From: Saprospirales bacterium GYS_P2D | GTDB taxonomy: Bacteria > Bacteroidota > Bacteroidia > Chitinophagales > Saprospiraceae | DNA: 64,000 nucleotides | Reading direction: 5' to 3' | NCBI GenBank assembly: GCA_009833045.1 | Contig: WUUP01000005.1 | Location: 1 to 64,000 of the forward strand | In this document: positions 10,083-19,966 of the stretch, in pieces | How the letters are laid out: each line of letters opens with the position of its first letter | Position numbering within the stretch: position 1 is the stretch's first letter | Position numbers and translations under genes: made by a program | Notes under the pieces: generated by a model | Seen by the model: the letters and a program-made list of their open reading frames with translations, nothing else | The model's database searches: none | What the model was told of the DNA's origin: nothing

Positions 10083-10112
10083 GGCTGTCTCCCTCGGAGA
10101 TGGCCATTTTTT
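10083..10112. terminator. Bidirectional hairpin terminator
   Basis: GGCTGTCTCC pairs with GGAGATGGCC around a CTC loop and is followed by a T run. It lies between the convergent zinc peptidase and helicase genes and can serve the plus strand; it reaches the last codon of the helicase gene. Confidence 0.65.
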
Positions 10113-12540
10113 ATTGTGCTGCGATCATACGCTTGACACGATCTGCCATACTCTCAGAGGAGAGTCGCTCACGATTGAGTCGATCCACGATGATTGGGAA
10201 TGAAAAAGGAGTATAGCCCTTAGGCTGCTGAAAGACGAGTTTTTGAGTCTGAATACGCTCGAGAGCTCGACGCATCCGAGACTCTTCCAGTTGAAAAGTC
10301 AGCACCTCTTCATAGGTCTGCTGATAGAGTAGATTGTCTGGTTCATATTCTTTGAATACATCAAAGAGCAGCGAAGAGGAGGACTGTAGATGACGATTTT
10401 TCTTCGCCTTGCCCGGATACCCCTGAAAGATTAGACCAGAGATCTTAGCAATATCTCTGAATCTACGTCGAGCCATCTCGACAGAGTTGAGACTCCCCTG
10501 TATATCCAGTATAAGATTTTCTGTTGAGAATAGTTCTTTAGTGATGATATCCAGATCTATCGGCTGATCGGTGAGTAGCTCAAAGCCATAGTCGTTCATG
10601 GCGATAGAAAAACTGATCTTATAGAGATCAGCGATCCGTTTTGCCACTAAGGCAGCGATGCCCTCATGTACAAAACGGCCCTCAAAGGGATAAGCCATCA
10701 GATGGTATCCATCTTTAGATATGATATACTCGATGAGAAATTCATCCTTCTTGGGCACGATAGACTTTTCTGCCTGTAGGCTAAATAGAGGCTTAAGCAT
10801 GGAGGTCTCGATCTCGTCCGCTTGTCCATCAGCCATTTTATGGATTTTGTCTTGGATCATATTGGATAGCATGGATGATAGCGGCATGCGTCCGCCTCCC
10901 CAGGATGGCACCTTTGCTTTTTTCTCTTTGGAGCGTCTCACCTGCACGGTCATGTCTTTGATCCTGACGAATTCTAATGCCTGTCCAGCAAACCAGAAAT
11001 GATCACCCTCCTTGATCGAGGCGATAAACCACTCCTCGATGGTCCCGATACGCTTACCTCTGACAAATGCGACATTGAGCGAAGCGCTGCTCACTATCGT
11101 GCCGATAGACAGGCGGTGCATACGAGCGATACGTCTATTAGTGACTTTGTAGAGACCATTGATGATATCCACTTTGCGATATTCATCATAGGCACCGAGA
11201 GAGTTGCCTCCATATTGGAGAAAAGAAAGAATCCAGCTCCACTCTTCGTCAGACATGGAGTGATAGCAGTGCGTTTTTTTCACCTCCTCATAGATGAGTT
11301 TTGGGATGAATCCATCAGACACCGCCAGCGTCATTAGATACTGGATCAGCACATCAAATGAGCGGATATAAGGCAGTCTCGGTTCTTGGACGCCAGAGGC
11401 GATCGCCGATCGCAATGCTGCTCCCTCGATTAGCTCCAGAGAGTGAGTCGGCACGAAGTATATCTTGCTCACAGCCAATGGCTGATGACCGCTACGCCCA
11501 GCCCGCTGTATGAATCGTGATACCCCCTTAGGACTACCGATCTGGATGATCGTCTCTACTGGCCGAAAGTCGACGCCCAGATCCAGACTCGAGGTAGATA
11601 CTACAGCTTTTAGCTTTCCTTCGTGGAGAGCCTCTTCTACCCAGACACGTATGTCCTTATTGATGGAGCCGTGGTGCATGGCCATCGCTCCAGCCAGTGC
11701 AGGCTCAGCATCGAGTAGTCGCTGATACCAGATCTCACACTGAGAGCGAGTATTAGTGAATATGATGGTAGAGCCACTCCGATTGATGATTGGTATGACT
11801 TTCTCCAGTAGCTGTATGCCAAGGTGTCCTGCCCAGGGGTAGTTTTCTATCTCATCGGGGATCACAGACTCTACTGCTATGATCTTCTCACGCTGTGATC
11901 GGATGATGATCGACTGGTCGGGAGACACCTCTGGACCCAGGAGTACTTCCATGGCCTCTTGGAGGTTTTGGATCGTAGCAGATATACCCCAGACTTTGAG
12001 GTCAGGGCGCATACCCTTTATCCGAGATATACCGAGCTCTACCTGTACTCCACGCTTAGAGCCCATGAGCTCATGCCACTCGTCGACGATGATCGCATTG
12101 ATATGTCTGAATATGCGGTCATAGCCTTTAGTCGCCAGAAGGATATGGATACTCTCAGGAGTAGTGATGAGGATCTCGGGAGGATTAGTCAGTTGTTCTT
12201 TGCGCTGAGCGGTAGTGGTGTCTCCAGATCGCACCTCTACTCGCCAGTCAAGGCCCAGTCCCTCGATGGCTCGCTGGCAGCTCAGCCGTATCTCATGTGT
12301 CAATGCTCGTATCGGAGCCACCCAGATAGCTCGGATGCCCATTTGCTTGGGCTGAGGATCACTGAGTCCCTCGAGTAGGATCGGCACTAATAGAGAGTAG
12401 GTTTTACCAAATCCTGTAGGTGCATTAATCAGTCCAGAGTAGCCTCGGAGATAGTGCTCCCAGGCAGTCTGCTGAAAGGGAAAAACCTCCCACCCTTGAG
12501 AAGTAAACCACTGCTGTCCTATGTCGATAGATCCACTCAC
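10111..12540 (-). CDS. Ligase-associated DEXH-box helicase (Lhr-like)
   Basis: The product is an 809-residue superfamily 2 helicase of the Lhr type that is normally encoded with an ATP-dependent DNA ligase and a metallo-beta-lactamase exonuclease (ligase-associated DNA damage response). Visible motifs are Walker A PTGFGKT (K46), the DEWH box near residue 152, SAT (GISATIQNL), and the motif VI region FIQRAGRSGH. The long C-terminal part matches the Lhr core plus its DEAD-associated domain. The start is GTG at 12540; no ATG lies near enough. The ligase and exonuclease genes lie 7.4 kb upstream on the same strand, separated by an opposite-strand block, so this gene probably has its own promoter here. 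The usual PdeM endonuclease gene is not adjacent. Confidence 0.92.
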   Translation of the reverse strand: MSGSIDIGQQWFTSQGWEVFPFQQTAWEHYLRGYSGLINAPTGFGKTYSLLVPILLEGLSDPQPKQMGIRAIWVAPIRALTHEIRLSCQRAIEGLGLDWRVEVRSGDTTTAQRKEQLTNPPEILITTPESIHILLATKGYDRIFRHINAIIVDEWHELMGSKRGVQVELGISRIKGMRPDLKVWGISATIQNLQEAMEVLLGPEVSPDQSIIIRSQREKIIAVESVIPDEIENYPWAGHLGIQLLEKVIPIINRSGSTIIFTNTRSQCEIWYQRLLDAEPALAGAMAMHHGSINKDIRVWVEEALHEGKLKAVVSTSSLDLGVDFRPVETIIQIGSPKGVSRFIQRAGRSGHQPLAVSKIYFVPTHSLELIEGAALRSAIASGVQEPRLPYIRSFDVLIQYLMTLAVSDGFIPKLIYEEVKKTHCYHSMSDEEWSWILSFLQYGGNSLGAYDEYRKVDIINGLYKVTNRRIARMHRLSIGTIVSSASLNVAFVRGKRIGTIEEWFIASIKEGDHFWFAGQALEFVRIKDMTVQVRRSKEKKAKVPSWGGGRMPLSSMLSNMIQDKIHKMADGQADEIETSMLKPLFSLQAEKSIVPKKDEFLIEYIISKDGYHLMAYPFEGRFVHEGIAALVAKRIADLYKISFSIAMNDYGFELLTDQPIDLDIITKELFSTENLILDIQGSLNSVEMARRRFRDIAKISGLIFQGYPGKAKKNRHLQSSSSLLFDVFKEYEPDNLLYQQTYEEVLTFQLEESRMRRALERIQTQKLVFQQPKGYTPFSFPIIVDRLNRERLSSESMADRVKRMIAAQ

Positions 12541-12610
12541 CAGTAGACAAATATCGAATAATGAAGAATTGTTTTCATGCGCTCAAAGCAATCGTATCAT
12601 AACAAGGAAA

Positions 12611-12687
12611 TGGACAAACACTACAAACAGATAAAAATAAATAACTGATAATCAGCAAGATATAAATGTGTCCACCGTTTGTCCACC
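12611..12687. promoter_or_regulatory. Tandem TGTCCACC sites plus inverted TGGACAAAC
   Basis: TGTCCACC occurs twice at 12669-12676 and 12680-12687, an 11-bp period (one helical turn). TGGACAAAC at 12611-12619 is the perfect inverse of GTTTGTCCA at 12677-12685. All lie between the divergent helicase gene and the LuxR-HTH gene. This looks like a regulator binding region, but the protein bound is unknown. Confidence 0.35.
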
Positions 12688-12767
12688 CACGATTTTTGGT
12701 AATAGCCACGATTGAGATCCATATTGGGAACAGATCAATAATCAACAAAAACATAAATATCCTTACT

Positions 12768-12998
12768 ATGTACAAAACGGCTTCCACTACAGATCACCAC
12801 ATCTCCCGACGAGAGAAAGAAATCCTCGAGCTACTCTCCTACGGGTACTCGTCTCCTGAGATAGCGACCTCGCTCTACATCAGTCGCCATACAGTCAATG
12901 ACCACCGCAAAGCACTCCTCACAAAGCTGAGTGTAAAAAATGTAGCCCAGATGATCCGTAAGGGATTTGAGCTTCAATTACTAAATGCATCAAACTAA
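12768..12998 (+). CDS. Small stand-alone LuxR-type HTH protein
   Basis: The product is a 76-residue protein that is almost only a LuxR/GerE HTH (ISRREKEILELLSYGYSS, then PEIATSLYISRHTVNDHRKA). It closely resembles the first 66 residues of the 208-5706 fusion protein, including the TVNxHRK recognition helix. No receiver or ligand domain is present. I start at ATG 12768; the frame stays open to 12666, but that extension is not HTH-like and covers the putative operator repeats. The stop is 4 bases before the ATG of the giant exported protein gene, so the two are probably translated together. It probably regulates this local operon (inference). Confidence 0.85.
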   Translation: MYKTASTTDHHISRREKEILELLSYGYSSPEIATSLYISRHTVNDHRKALLTKLSVKNVAQMIRKGFELQLLNASN

Positions 12999-13002
12999 TA
13001 TT

Positions 13003-16000
13003 ATGAGATCGTATTCAATCCTAGTGAGTTTTATTTTTTCAATAAGTTTTTTTTTACCAAGCGTACTACACACGCAGGTCACAAATGACAATGAATTCAA
13101 CATCCAAGTACGTAGTACGGGATATTACTTCAATAAAGACAACGTAGACGGCACAAACTATCCAACATTTCTATTAGATGGCGCCCCCGATAATAATAGT
13201 GGTGTTAATTGTTTGATCAATTCTGATGGAACTGGCTATAAGACATCAGCATACTGGGATGCTGATACTGGGCCAAATGGAACGAGTAGATACACCCATA
13301 GTTCTAGATATCGAAATTTGGTAACTGAAAACAGAGTAAGTTCTACATATGCTAATATCACATATTTCGCAATGGAGTGGGTTTGTGGTGAGCGATTAGT
13401 ATATAATCATGGTATTGATTTGGCTTGTACTTTTTCTGGAAATGACAAGGATGCCTATAGGTGGTGTATGAATCGAAATGTAAAATTGGACGGTTTAAAT
13501 TGGCCTGGCCAATGGTACCAAAACTGGACCTACGCAAACGATAGCGACTATGGCATTAGATTAGAGCGTACCTGGCGTTATTACAATGGAGAAAGTAGAA
13601 CCAGACCATTGACTTTTGGAACGTTAGACGAAAGTGACTTTAAAACTCATACCAATTGGAACAATCGGGCAGCATCAGGAGCAGCTAGCTCCATGGGATA
13701 TCTCAATAACTGGACCTCTGGGATGAATCCAGCATTTCATCAGTCTGCTGATGTTACTTATAGTTTTTCGGTTGATGTCACCTCTCGACTTATTATTTCG
13801 ACCAATTATGCGACTACTGATTTTGATACTCGTATCCATTTGGTAAAAAAAATATCCTCTTCTCAATGGGAATTAATAGAATCTAACAGCGATGTCAATG
13901 CAAGTAATACAAAATCAATTATCGATGCTTCTGTAGACCCTGGTGACTATTATATAGTCGTAGAAGGCGACAATTATGTGACAGGAAAATTTCTATTATC
14001 AATAGATAATACACCAGTACAATTTACCGGAGGTAGTATAGATCACCCGATGCCTTGGGTCCAAGATGGTTGTCGTCTTACAGAAAGTATATCAAGTACA
14101 GAAGATGCTACTAATAGTTTCGGAGAGCCAATACAATATGATTGGTATATAGAAAGAATAGACCCTGATCCAACTGATAACATTTTCTATGTCAATGATA
14201 TTATTCAAAATGCTGGACCAACCCTTGAGCCGGAGGAGCTCGGAATAATAGATGTAGATAGTATAGTCATCACCAGAATAGCGAAAACGGAACATATGGA
14301 GCGTGTTTCCAATCCTGTAATTATCGAATCACTGAAGCCAGGAAGCTCCACACTAGGGATACCTGCTGACATAGGACACAATGGTAGAGTAGAAGGACGT
14401 GTCGTTGGCGAAGGGACAAATATTGGTATTGCAGGCGTCCAAATTCAATTGTTGCCACATACTAATATTCATGGAGCCTGTCCCGATCCACCCACTACAG
14501 TGACGGATGAACAGGGGTATTTTACCTTGAGTAGAGTGTATTATGGTCTCTTAGCGGAGGGGATCAATGGACAGTTTAAAGTAGTGGCCACATTGGAGAA
14601 TCATGGATTTGACAAGGACACTACGATCATCTCAGGAATAAATACAGATAGCCCCAATAATAATAATTTAGAAAGCTCTCCGATACAGGATACAACGACC
14701 TTTTTTATCAGTGGATTAGTATTTCAGGAGGACGACCGAAGCGAGAATCAGACCAACTGTGGAGTACCAGATGTGAGATTTTATGTGGACGATGGAGCTT
14801 CTAATATTTTGAAAATTCCAACATCTGATCAAGATGGCAAATACGCTCTGGATATTGCGACAATTGGTAATTATGGTGTTGAGGCTAGCTTATCTGGACA
14901 TGATTTTCTCCCCAGTCAATATGCCGATATTTATGTTGATCAAGACATAGCAGATATCAACTTTAAAGATATCACCTCTAATAATTTATCAGGTTCAGTA
15001 AGAGCATGTGGAGATTTTATATTTGGTTCGGTTGAACTATTAATAGAGGACCACGAGGGATGCTTTGTCTTCAGAGATACTACAGATGCATCAGGTAATT
15101 TTTCTATTGATTTACCTGCTCGAGATTATACGGTGTCTATCACTACTTATGAAGATCCAGATCTTGAAGACGGGTATCTTATCGAGAATATTAAGCCTTA
15201 TTTTGATAGATCAGTGATAGAAGCACCACTTGATACTGGAGACGTAGAGATCAATCTAATATATCGACAGCCCTTGATCGTGGAGATAGCAGGTATTGAG
15301 GCGAATGCATGTGGTGATATCGTGCTTGATCAGTCTCAGACTTATCCTATTGATATTTATATCACAGAAGAAAATACAGGTGGTTGTTTATTGGATACAG
15401 GATCATTGATCATAGTGGATGCGATCTCTGGACTGGAGCAGTTTACAGTACCTATCAGTCAAGGTCGTGTAAAGCATACTATAGTACCGGGTGATCCTAA
15501 TTTTGGAGGCGACAATAAAAAACTACTGACCATAACGGCGAGACATATCGATAGTACATACCTGCCTACGACAGAAATGACTAGCGCTATTGTGACTGGA
15601 TATAAGGCGAGAGAAGCGACATTCACTACAGTGTCGCCACAGGTACCATTCTTTATACTTAGAGACCCTCCTGGAGATCAGTCATATAGTTACCTCGAGG
15701 AAGGGACTACCACGGATATATCTTTTGGCATGTCAATGCTCAAAGGAGGAGCCGTCAATGTATGGAATAAAGCAAGAATAGGAAGTTCTTATAGCGTTTC
15801 GTTGCCTCTGAGCCCTATTTCTACTAATGTAGATATCTGGGGAGATATTGGATCAAGTACGACTGTAGGCTTTAGTAATACGACTACTACCGAAGGAAAG
15901 TTGAGCTTTGAGCACAACTCGAGATATGAAACCTCAAGACAGGATGATCCAGAGATCGTAGGCCAAGGCGGAGACCTTTACGTCGGAGCAGCGATGAGCC

Positions 16001-17904
16001 TCAGATATAGTAAAGCTGATATCTTAGATTATGATTCAGATAATTGTGAAGTGTTACAATCTGTAGACCTCGTAATGGGCGATGCAGATATGCAGACTAA
16101 ATTTGTTTATTCTGAATATAGTATCCGTGAATCTATCATACCGAGCCTGGTATCTCTGAGAGACCTGTCAGCAGATCCAGAAGATAAGGCCTACTATCAA
16201 GATCAAATCGATGTTTGGAATCAAACTTTGGATATTAACCAGAGTCTGAAAGATGAAGCAAATGTAAGTGTCCAGTTTCCCCGTCGAAATTCTGAAGAGA
16301 TATTAGGCCACCAAAGCAGTATTTCTTGGTCTGGGGGCGGATCATTGCAAGATCACTCTATGACTAGTAGCTCCACACAGTCCGTATCGATCGAATTTAA
16401 TTTGGAAATCGACAGAGAACTATCTGCCGAATTAGGATACAATGTGGCAGGCTCTGGAGCTTCCGGTGGGGTTAATATTCGGTCTCGATTAGAGTTAGGA
16501 GTTAATGCGGCCATTGGCACTCAGCGGACTACCACCACAGGATTTGCTTTACAAGATGATGATATTTTGGATAGATTTGAAACAACAGTGTACGAATGTC
16601 CAGTTTATAAGACACCAATCTTCAAAAATGAAGCTTCGGTGACGAGCTGTCCCTATGAAGTAGGAAGCTCGCCGATCGATGGTCCACAGCTGACAGCTCT
16701 TAATCCAATAGTCACTAATGTAGCTCCAGACGGAAATGCAGGATTTAATTTCAGCATCTCTAACTTAAGTCAAGATGAAAAGACGAGATCGTACATATTT
16801 GATGTGGTGCAATCGAGTAATCCCCACAACGCACACCTCAATGCGGCCTTCCCAATTTTATTAGAGGATATGGCCTATGGTGAGACAAGAAATCGATTCA
16901 TATCTGTATCAAGAGCAGGGGCAGACCCGTCGATTTTTACCTATGAGGGATTAGAATTTATAGTTTATCCTGCAGAGTGTGATGCTAATGGTGAATTTGC
17001 CAGCTCGAGAGCCCGAGTGTCCGCCTATTTTGATGCAGAATGCTCTGCTGTCACAATGGCACTGCCCGAAGAAAATTGGTACGTAAATCAGGAAACACCC
17101 AATAATGCCAGAAGAGTATGGCTCAAGGAATACACTGAGGCGGATCTTAATCATATTATTGTTCAGTATACACCTGCTGGATTTGATAGTTGGCAGACAG
17201 CTATCGGCCCACTGGATGCTGATGATCTTAATGATGTCAGTGTTAATGGTACATATGTCGACTGGGAGCTCAGCAATGTACCAGATGGAGTATATGAGCT
17301 AAGGTCTCAATTAAGCTGTTCAAATGGCTCGATATATACAGAGCGTAAGAGAGGAACCATAGACCGAGTAGCACCTCAAGTACATGGTATCCCTATGCCT
17401 ATTGATGATATATATGATCCTACATCAAATGATCAAATCGGACTAACATTGACAGAAAACATAGACTGTGGTCAGGTAGTGGTGCAACTGCAGGACCTAG
17501 AGACAGGAGACTTCCTTGAGGCCACAGTCAGCTGTAGTGGCACAGAGCTGATCGTAGTTCCATCAGCGTTATTGGAGCTCCGAGCTCCGAGTGCATACAG
17601 GGTCATTGTTTCTGGAGTCAGAGACTTAGTGGGCAATGTTATGGATGAGTATCGCTGGGTTTTCATTGTGGGAGACTATACTTATGATCCCGGATGTAGT
17701 CCTGTGATGATCTCTAATAATAATCTAAACCAAGACGCCATCAGCCAAAGTGTATATCGATCAGTACAAATATCGTCTGATGGACTGATATCCTCTAATA
17801 CAGGTATTGGGTTTAAAGCAGAGGAGAATATTACGCTCGAGCCAGGCTTTGAAGTGCAAATGGGGGGAAGTCTTGAGGCAAGTATAGAAGAGTGTCAAGA
17901 ATAA
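13003..17904 (+). CDS. Giant exported PPC / Ig-like / 3-coathanger protein
   Basis: The product is a 1633-residue exported protein with no recognised enzyme domain. The signal peptide is MRSYSILVSFIFSISFFLPS followed by VLHTQ; ATG 13003 is preferred over ATG 12985, which overlaps the HTH gene. A PPC domain lies at about 222-331, carboxypeptidase-regulatory-like folds at about 460-680, then a long Ser/Thr-rich beta region. A conserved block follows (ALQDDDILDRF, YKTPIF, SCPYE), then an Ig-like domain ending AYRVIVSGVRDLVGNVMDEY, and a 3-coathanger-like tail (ITLEPGFEVQMGG). The domain order and tail match the 208-5706 product throughout, so the two are paralogues. It probably sits on the cell surface or is secreted. 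No type 9 secretion sorting domain is obvious. Confidence 0.88.
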   Translation: MRSYSILVSFIFSISFFLPSVLHTQVTNDNEFNIQVRSTGYYFNKDNVDGTNYPTFLLDGAPDNNSGVNCLINSDGTGYKTSAYWDADTGPNGTSRYTHSSRYRNLVTENRVSSTYANITYFAMEWVCGERLVYNHGIDLACTFSGNDKDAYRWCMNRNVKLDGLNWPGQWYQNWTYANDSDYGIRLERTWRYYNGESRTRPLTFGTLDESDFKTHTNWNNRAASGAASSMGYLNNWTSGMNPAFHQSADVTYSFSVDVTSRLIISTNYATTDFDTRIHLVKKISSSQWELIESNSDVNASNTKSIIDASVDPGDYYIVVEGDNYVTGKFLLSIDNTPVQFTGGSIDHPMPWVQDGCRLTESISSTEDATNSFGEPIQYDWYIERIDPDPTDNIFYVNDIIQNAGPTLEPEELGIIDVDSIVITRIAKTEHMERVSNPVIIESLKPGSSTLGIPADIGHNGRVEGRVVGEGTNIGIAGVQIQLLPHTNIHGACPDPPTTVTDEQGYFTLSRVYYGLLAEGINGQFKVVATLENHGFDKDTTIISGINTDSPNNNNLESSPIQDTTTFFISGLVFQEDDRSENQTNCGVPDVRFYVDDGASNILKIPTSDQDGKYALDIATIGNYGVEASLSGHDFLPSQYADIYVDQDIADINFKDITSNNLSGSVRACGDFIFGSVELLIEDHEGCFVFRDTTDASGNFSIDLPARDYTVSITTYEDPDLEDGYLIENIKPYFDRSVIEAPLDTGDVEINLIYRQPLIVEIAGIEANACGDIVLDQSQTYPIDIYITEENTGGCLLDTGSLIIVDAISGLEQFTVPISQGRVKHTIVPGDPNFGGDNKKLLTITARHIDSTYLPTTEMTSAIVTGYKAREATFTTVSPQVPFFILRDPPGDQSYSYLEEGTTTDISFGMSMLKGGAVNVWNKARIGSSYSVSLPLSPISTNVDIWGDIGSSTTVGFSNTTTTEGKLSFEHNSRYETSRQDDPEIVGQGGDLYVGAAMSLRYSKADILDYDSDNCEVLQSVDLVMGDADMQTKFVYSEYSIRESIIPSLVSLRDLSADPEDKAYYQDQIDVWNQTLDINQSLKDEANVSVQFPRRNSEEILGHQSSISWSGGGSLQDHSMTSSSTQSVSIEFNLEIDRELSAELGYNVAGSGASGGVNIRSRLELGVNAAIGTQRTTTTGFALQDDDILDRFETTVYECPVYKTPIFKNEASVTSCPYEVGSSPIDGPQLTALNPIVTNVAPDGNAGFNFSISNLSQDEKTRSYIFDVVQSSNPHNAHLNAAFPILLEDMAYGETRNRFISVSRAGADPSIFTYEGLEFIVYPAECDANGEFASSRARVSAYFDAECSAVTMALPEENWYVNQETPNNARRVWLKEYTEADLNHIIVQYTPAGFDSWQTAIGPLDADDLNDVSVNGTYVDWELSNVPDGVYELRSQLSCSNGSIYTERKRGTIDRVAPQVHGIPMPIDDIYDPTSNDQIGLTLTENIDCGQVVVQLQDLETGDFLEATVSCSGTELIVVPSALLELRAPSAYRVIVSGVRDLVGNVMDEYRWVFIVGDYTYDPGCSPVMISNNNLNQDAISQSVYRSVQISSDGLISSNTGIGFKAEENITLEPGFEVQMGGSLEASIEECQE

Positions 17905-17916
17905 GAGCTTATTTTT

Positions 17917-18099
17917 ATGAAATCACCCGAAAATAAAATTCGAGATCTTATTGATAACTTAAGGGAGATGTCGATACGCAAAACCCTGGCTTTCCAGTTG
18001 AATGGGGAGATGGATGCTTTGAGATCTCAACTTGATACGCTTCACAGGGACTTCGAACAAAAACTGCTTGACTTGAAAAGTAATATAGATGATGTTTAG
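17917..18099 (+). CDS. Small coiled-coil protein, unknown
   Basis: The product is a 60-residue charged protein with heptad-like spacing (MDALRSQLDTLHRDFEQKLL) that should form a short coiled coil. It has no signal peptide or membrane segment. It starts 12 bases after the giant gene and overlaps the next gene's ATG by 11 bases, so it fits a tightly packed operon. I do not recognise a family. It may mediate oligomerisation or act with the HTH regulators beside it (guess). Its small size makes the call less certain. Confidence 0.6.
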   Translation: MKSPENKIRDLIDNLREMSIRKTLAFQLNGEMDALRSQLDTLHRDFEQKLLDLKSNIDDV

Positions 18100-19966
18100 G
18101 TTTTTCTGTTTCCTTGCATGCATAAGCATTTGTGGATCAATGAACGCCCAACCATGGGATACTGATAGCTTATTCAGAGAACTCGATAAAGCCACAAAGC
18201 AAGAGGCAATTATTGACTTACACCATAAAATTTTTGGCTCACAGGTAAATCGAGATCCGAGTATAGCATTGGAGCACGCTCATATAGCCTTCTCAATGTC
18301 GGAAGAGTTTGGTGATGTGGATCTTCATGGACAGAGCATCATGAATCTTACACATGCCTTTTTCGTCAATGACTCTTTAGCTCAAGCTAAAAGTCTTCTG
18401 AAGCAGTCCATACCATTCTACACCGCTAATGAAGATTTTTTTATGGTATCAGCATGTTATAGAAATCTTGCTGTATTAGGAGAAGTAGAGGAACAGCCAG
18501 ATAGCTCTTTATTTTATTTAGAGAAGTGCTTGGATGTATTAGAAGCTCATCCAGATTCATCCGTTTTAGGAGATGTGTTTCTTTCTCAAGGGTTTGCTTA
18601 TCGCACAAAAGGATTCTATCAGTTATCAGCAGAAGCGCTGTACAATTCTTTGCGGGTAGTCACTGCACTAGGCAATGATAATCGCAAAGGATATGCAGCT
18701 CAAAATTTGGGTATAACCCTATGGATAGCGGAGAAAAATGATGAAGCACTACGGTATATGAAAGAGTCTACTAACTATTTTAAAACATATAACAACGAAA
18801 GGGCATTAGCTCAGTCTATGAACAACATAGGTCGGCTATACGGAGAGGCGGGTATAGTAGATTCTGCTAAATACTATCATGAAGAAAGCTTAAAATTAGC
18901 TATCAAAACAGGACAAGAAGATGTCCAACTTGACAACAGTGTCAACTTATTCAAGCTTGCTCAAAGTCAAGAAGACTACAATTCTGTTCGGAGACTATTA
19001 AACGAAATCGTCAGCTTAAGTAAATCTTCGGAGATTAATAAAAATGTAGCGCTTGCCATCCGGCTCACTGCATCTGCTCTCCTTGATGAAGACAAAAAAG
19101 CTGATGCTCAAAAGGCTATCAGCGGCTTAAACCATGAAGAAGTCAACTATGAAAACCCAAAAGAAAAAGCGGATGCGTATGAAGAGCTTGCTACCATTTA
19201 CAAAGCTCTCGATGATCCTAAGCGCTCTCTCGGTTATTGGGAAGAATCAAAAAAAATAAATGACAGCCTTTTTACACTAAAAAAGGCACAGCAAGTAGAA
19301 GAACTCAACCTCATCTACGAGACCGAAAAAAAGGATGCCGAAATTCAGCTTTTAGCTAAAAATGTAGAGCTCGAGCAAACTAAGAAGCGTTCGTTGATCG
19401 GTGGACTGATTCTACTTTTTTTAGCTGCTGGCAGTACCATATTGGCACTCGTACAGCGATCAAGAAAAAATAAGCAAATACATCAGCAGGAAAAACAGCT
19501 TGAAATACAAAAGCGAGAAACTGCCGAAAAGGAATTAGAATTCAAGAAAAAAGAACTCACGGCGAAGGCTCTCCAGTTGGCCAGTAAAAATGAGTTTCTC
19601 CAAAAGCTCGAGGAGCAAGTATCTGACCTGAAGTCTTCAGTGGATAGTACGGTAAGCCAGACCTCGCAGCGGATCAGTAGGATGATCATGATGGATGGTC
19701 AAGAAGATGAGGAGTGGGATCAGTTTACTAAAGAATTTAGCTCTGTGCACAGTGGCTATTTGGATCGTTTGAGAGGGCAGTTTGGGAGTTTTAGCACCTC
19801 AGAGACTCGTCTGATCTCTCTGATGAAGATGAATCTATCGAGCAAAGACATAGCTAATATCCTACGTATCTCTGCTGATGGTGTGAAAAAAGCACGCTAT
19901 CGACTGCGTAAAAAGATGGAGCTGGACAGCGATGTGGATATCCAGCAGTATTTAATTAATTATTGA
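18089..19966 (+). CDS. TPR membrane regulator with C-terminal HTH
   Basis: The product has 625 residues. It starts with a signal-like segment (MMFRFFCFLACISICGSMNA), then TPR repeats at about 20-400 in the periplasm. One membrane helix follows at about 434-457 (LIGGLILLFLAAGSTILAL). A long coiled coil covers about 460-525, and a C-terminal LuxR/sigma-70-region-4-like HTH lies at about 575-615 (SSKDIANILRISADGVKKAR). This is the Bacteroidota one-component layout in which a periplasmic TPR sensor drives a cytoplasmic DNA-binding domain. It overlaps the 60-residue gene by 11 bases at its start and the convergent DNA ligase gene by 11 bases at its end. It probably regulates the upstream HTH/giant protein operon (inference). 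Confidence 0.88.
   Translation: MMFRFFCFLACISICGSMNAQPWDTDSLFRELDKATKQEAIIDLHHKIFGSQVNRDPSIALEHAHIAFSMSEEFGDVDLHGQSIMNLTHAFFVNDSLAQAKSLLKQSIPFYTANEDFFMVSACYRNLAVLGEVEEQPDSSLFYLEKCLDVLEAHPDSSVLGDVFLSQGFAYRTKGFYQLSAEALYNSLRVVTALGNDNRKGYAAQNLGITLWIAEKNDEALRYMKESTNYFKTYNNERALAQSMNNIGRLYGEAGIVDSAKYYHEESLKLAIKTGQEDVQLDNSVNLFKLAQSQEDYNSVRRLLNEIVSLSKSSEINKNVALAIRLTASALLDEDKKADAQKAISGLNHEEVNYENPKEKADAYEELATIYKALDDPKRSLGYWEESKKINDSLFTLKKAQQVEELNLIYETEKKDAEIQLLAKNVELEQTKKRSLIGGLILLFLAAGSTILALVQRSRKNKQIHQQEKQLEIQKRETAEKELEFKKKELTAKALQLASKNEFLQKLEEQVSDLKSSVDSTVSQTSQRISRMIMMDGQEDEEWDQFTKEFSSVHSGYLDRLRGQFGSFSTSETRLISLMKMNLSSKDIANILRISADGVKKARYRLRKKMELDSDVDIQQYLINY

Noticed and set aside
11959-12378. Plus-strand 139-codon open frame
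   Set aside because: Antisense to the conserved helicase motifs; composition follows from the opposite coding strand.
12541-19966. Mobile element carrying the HTH/giant protein block
   Set aside because: No transposase, integrase, tRNA attachment site or flanking repeats were found; only the gene order suggests movement.
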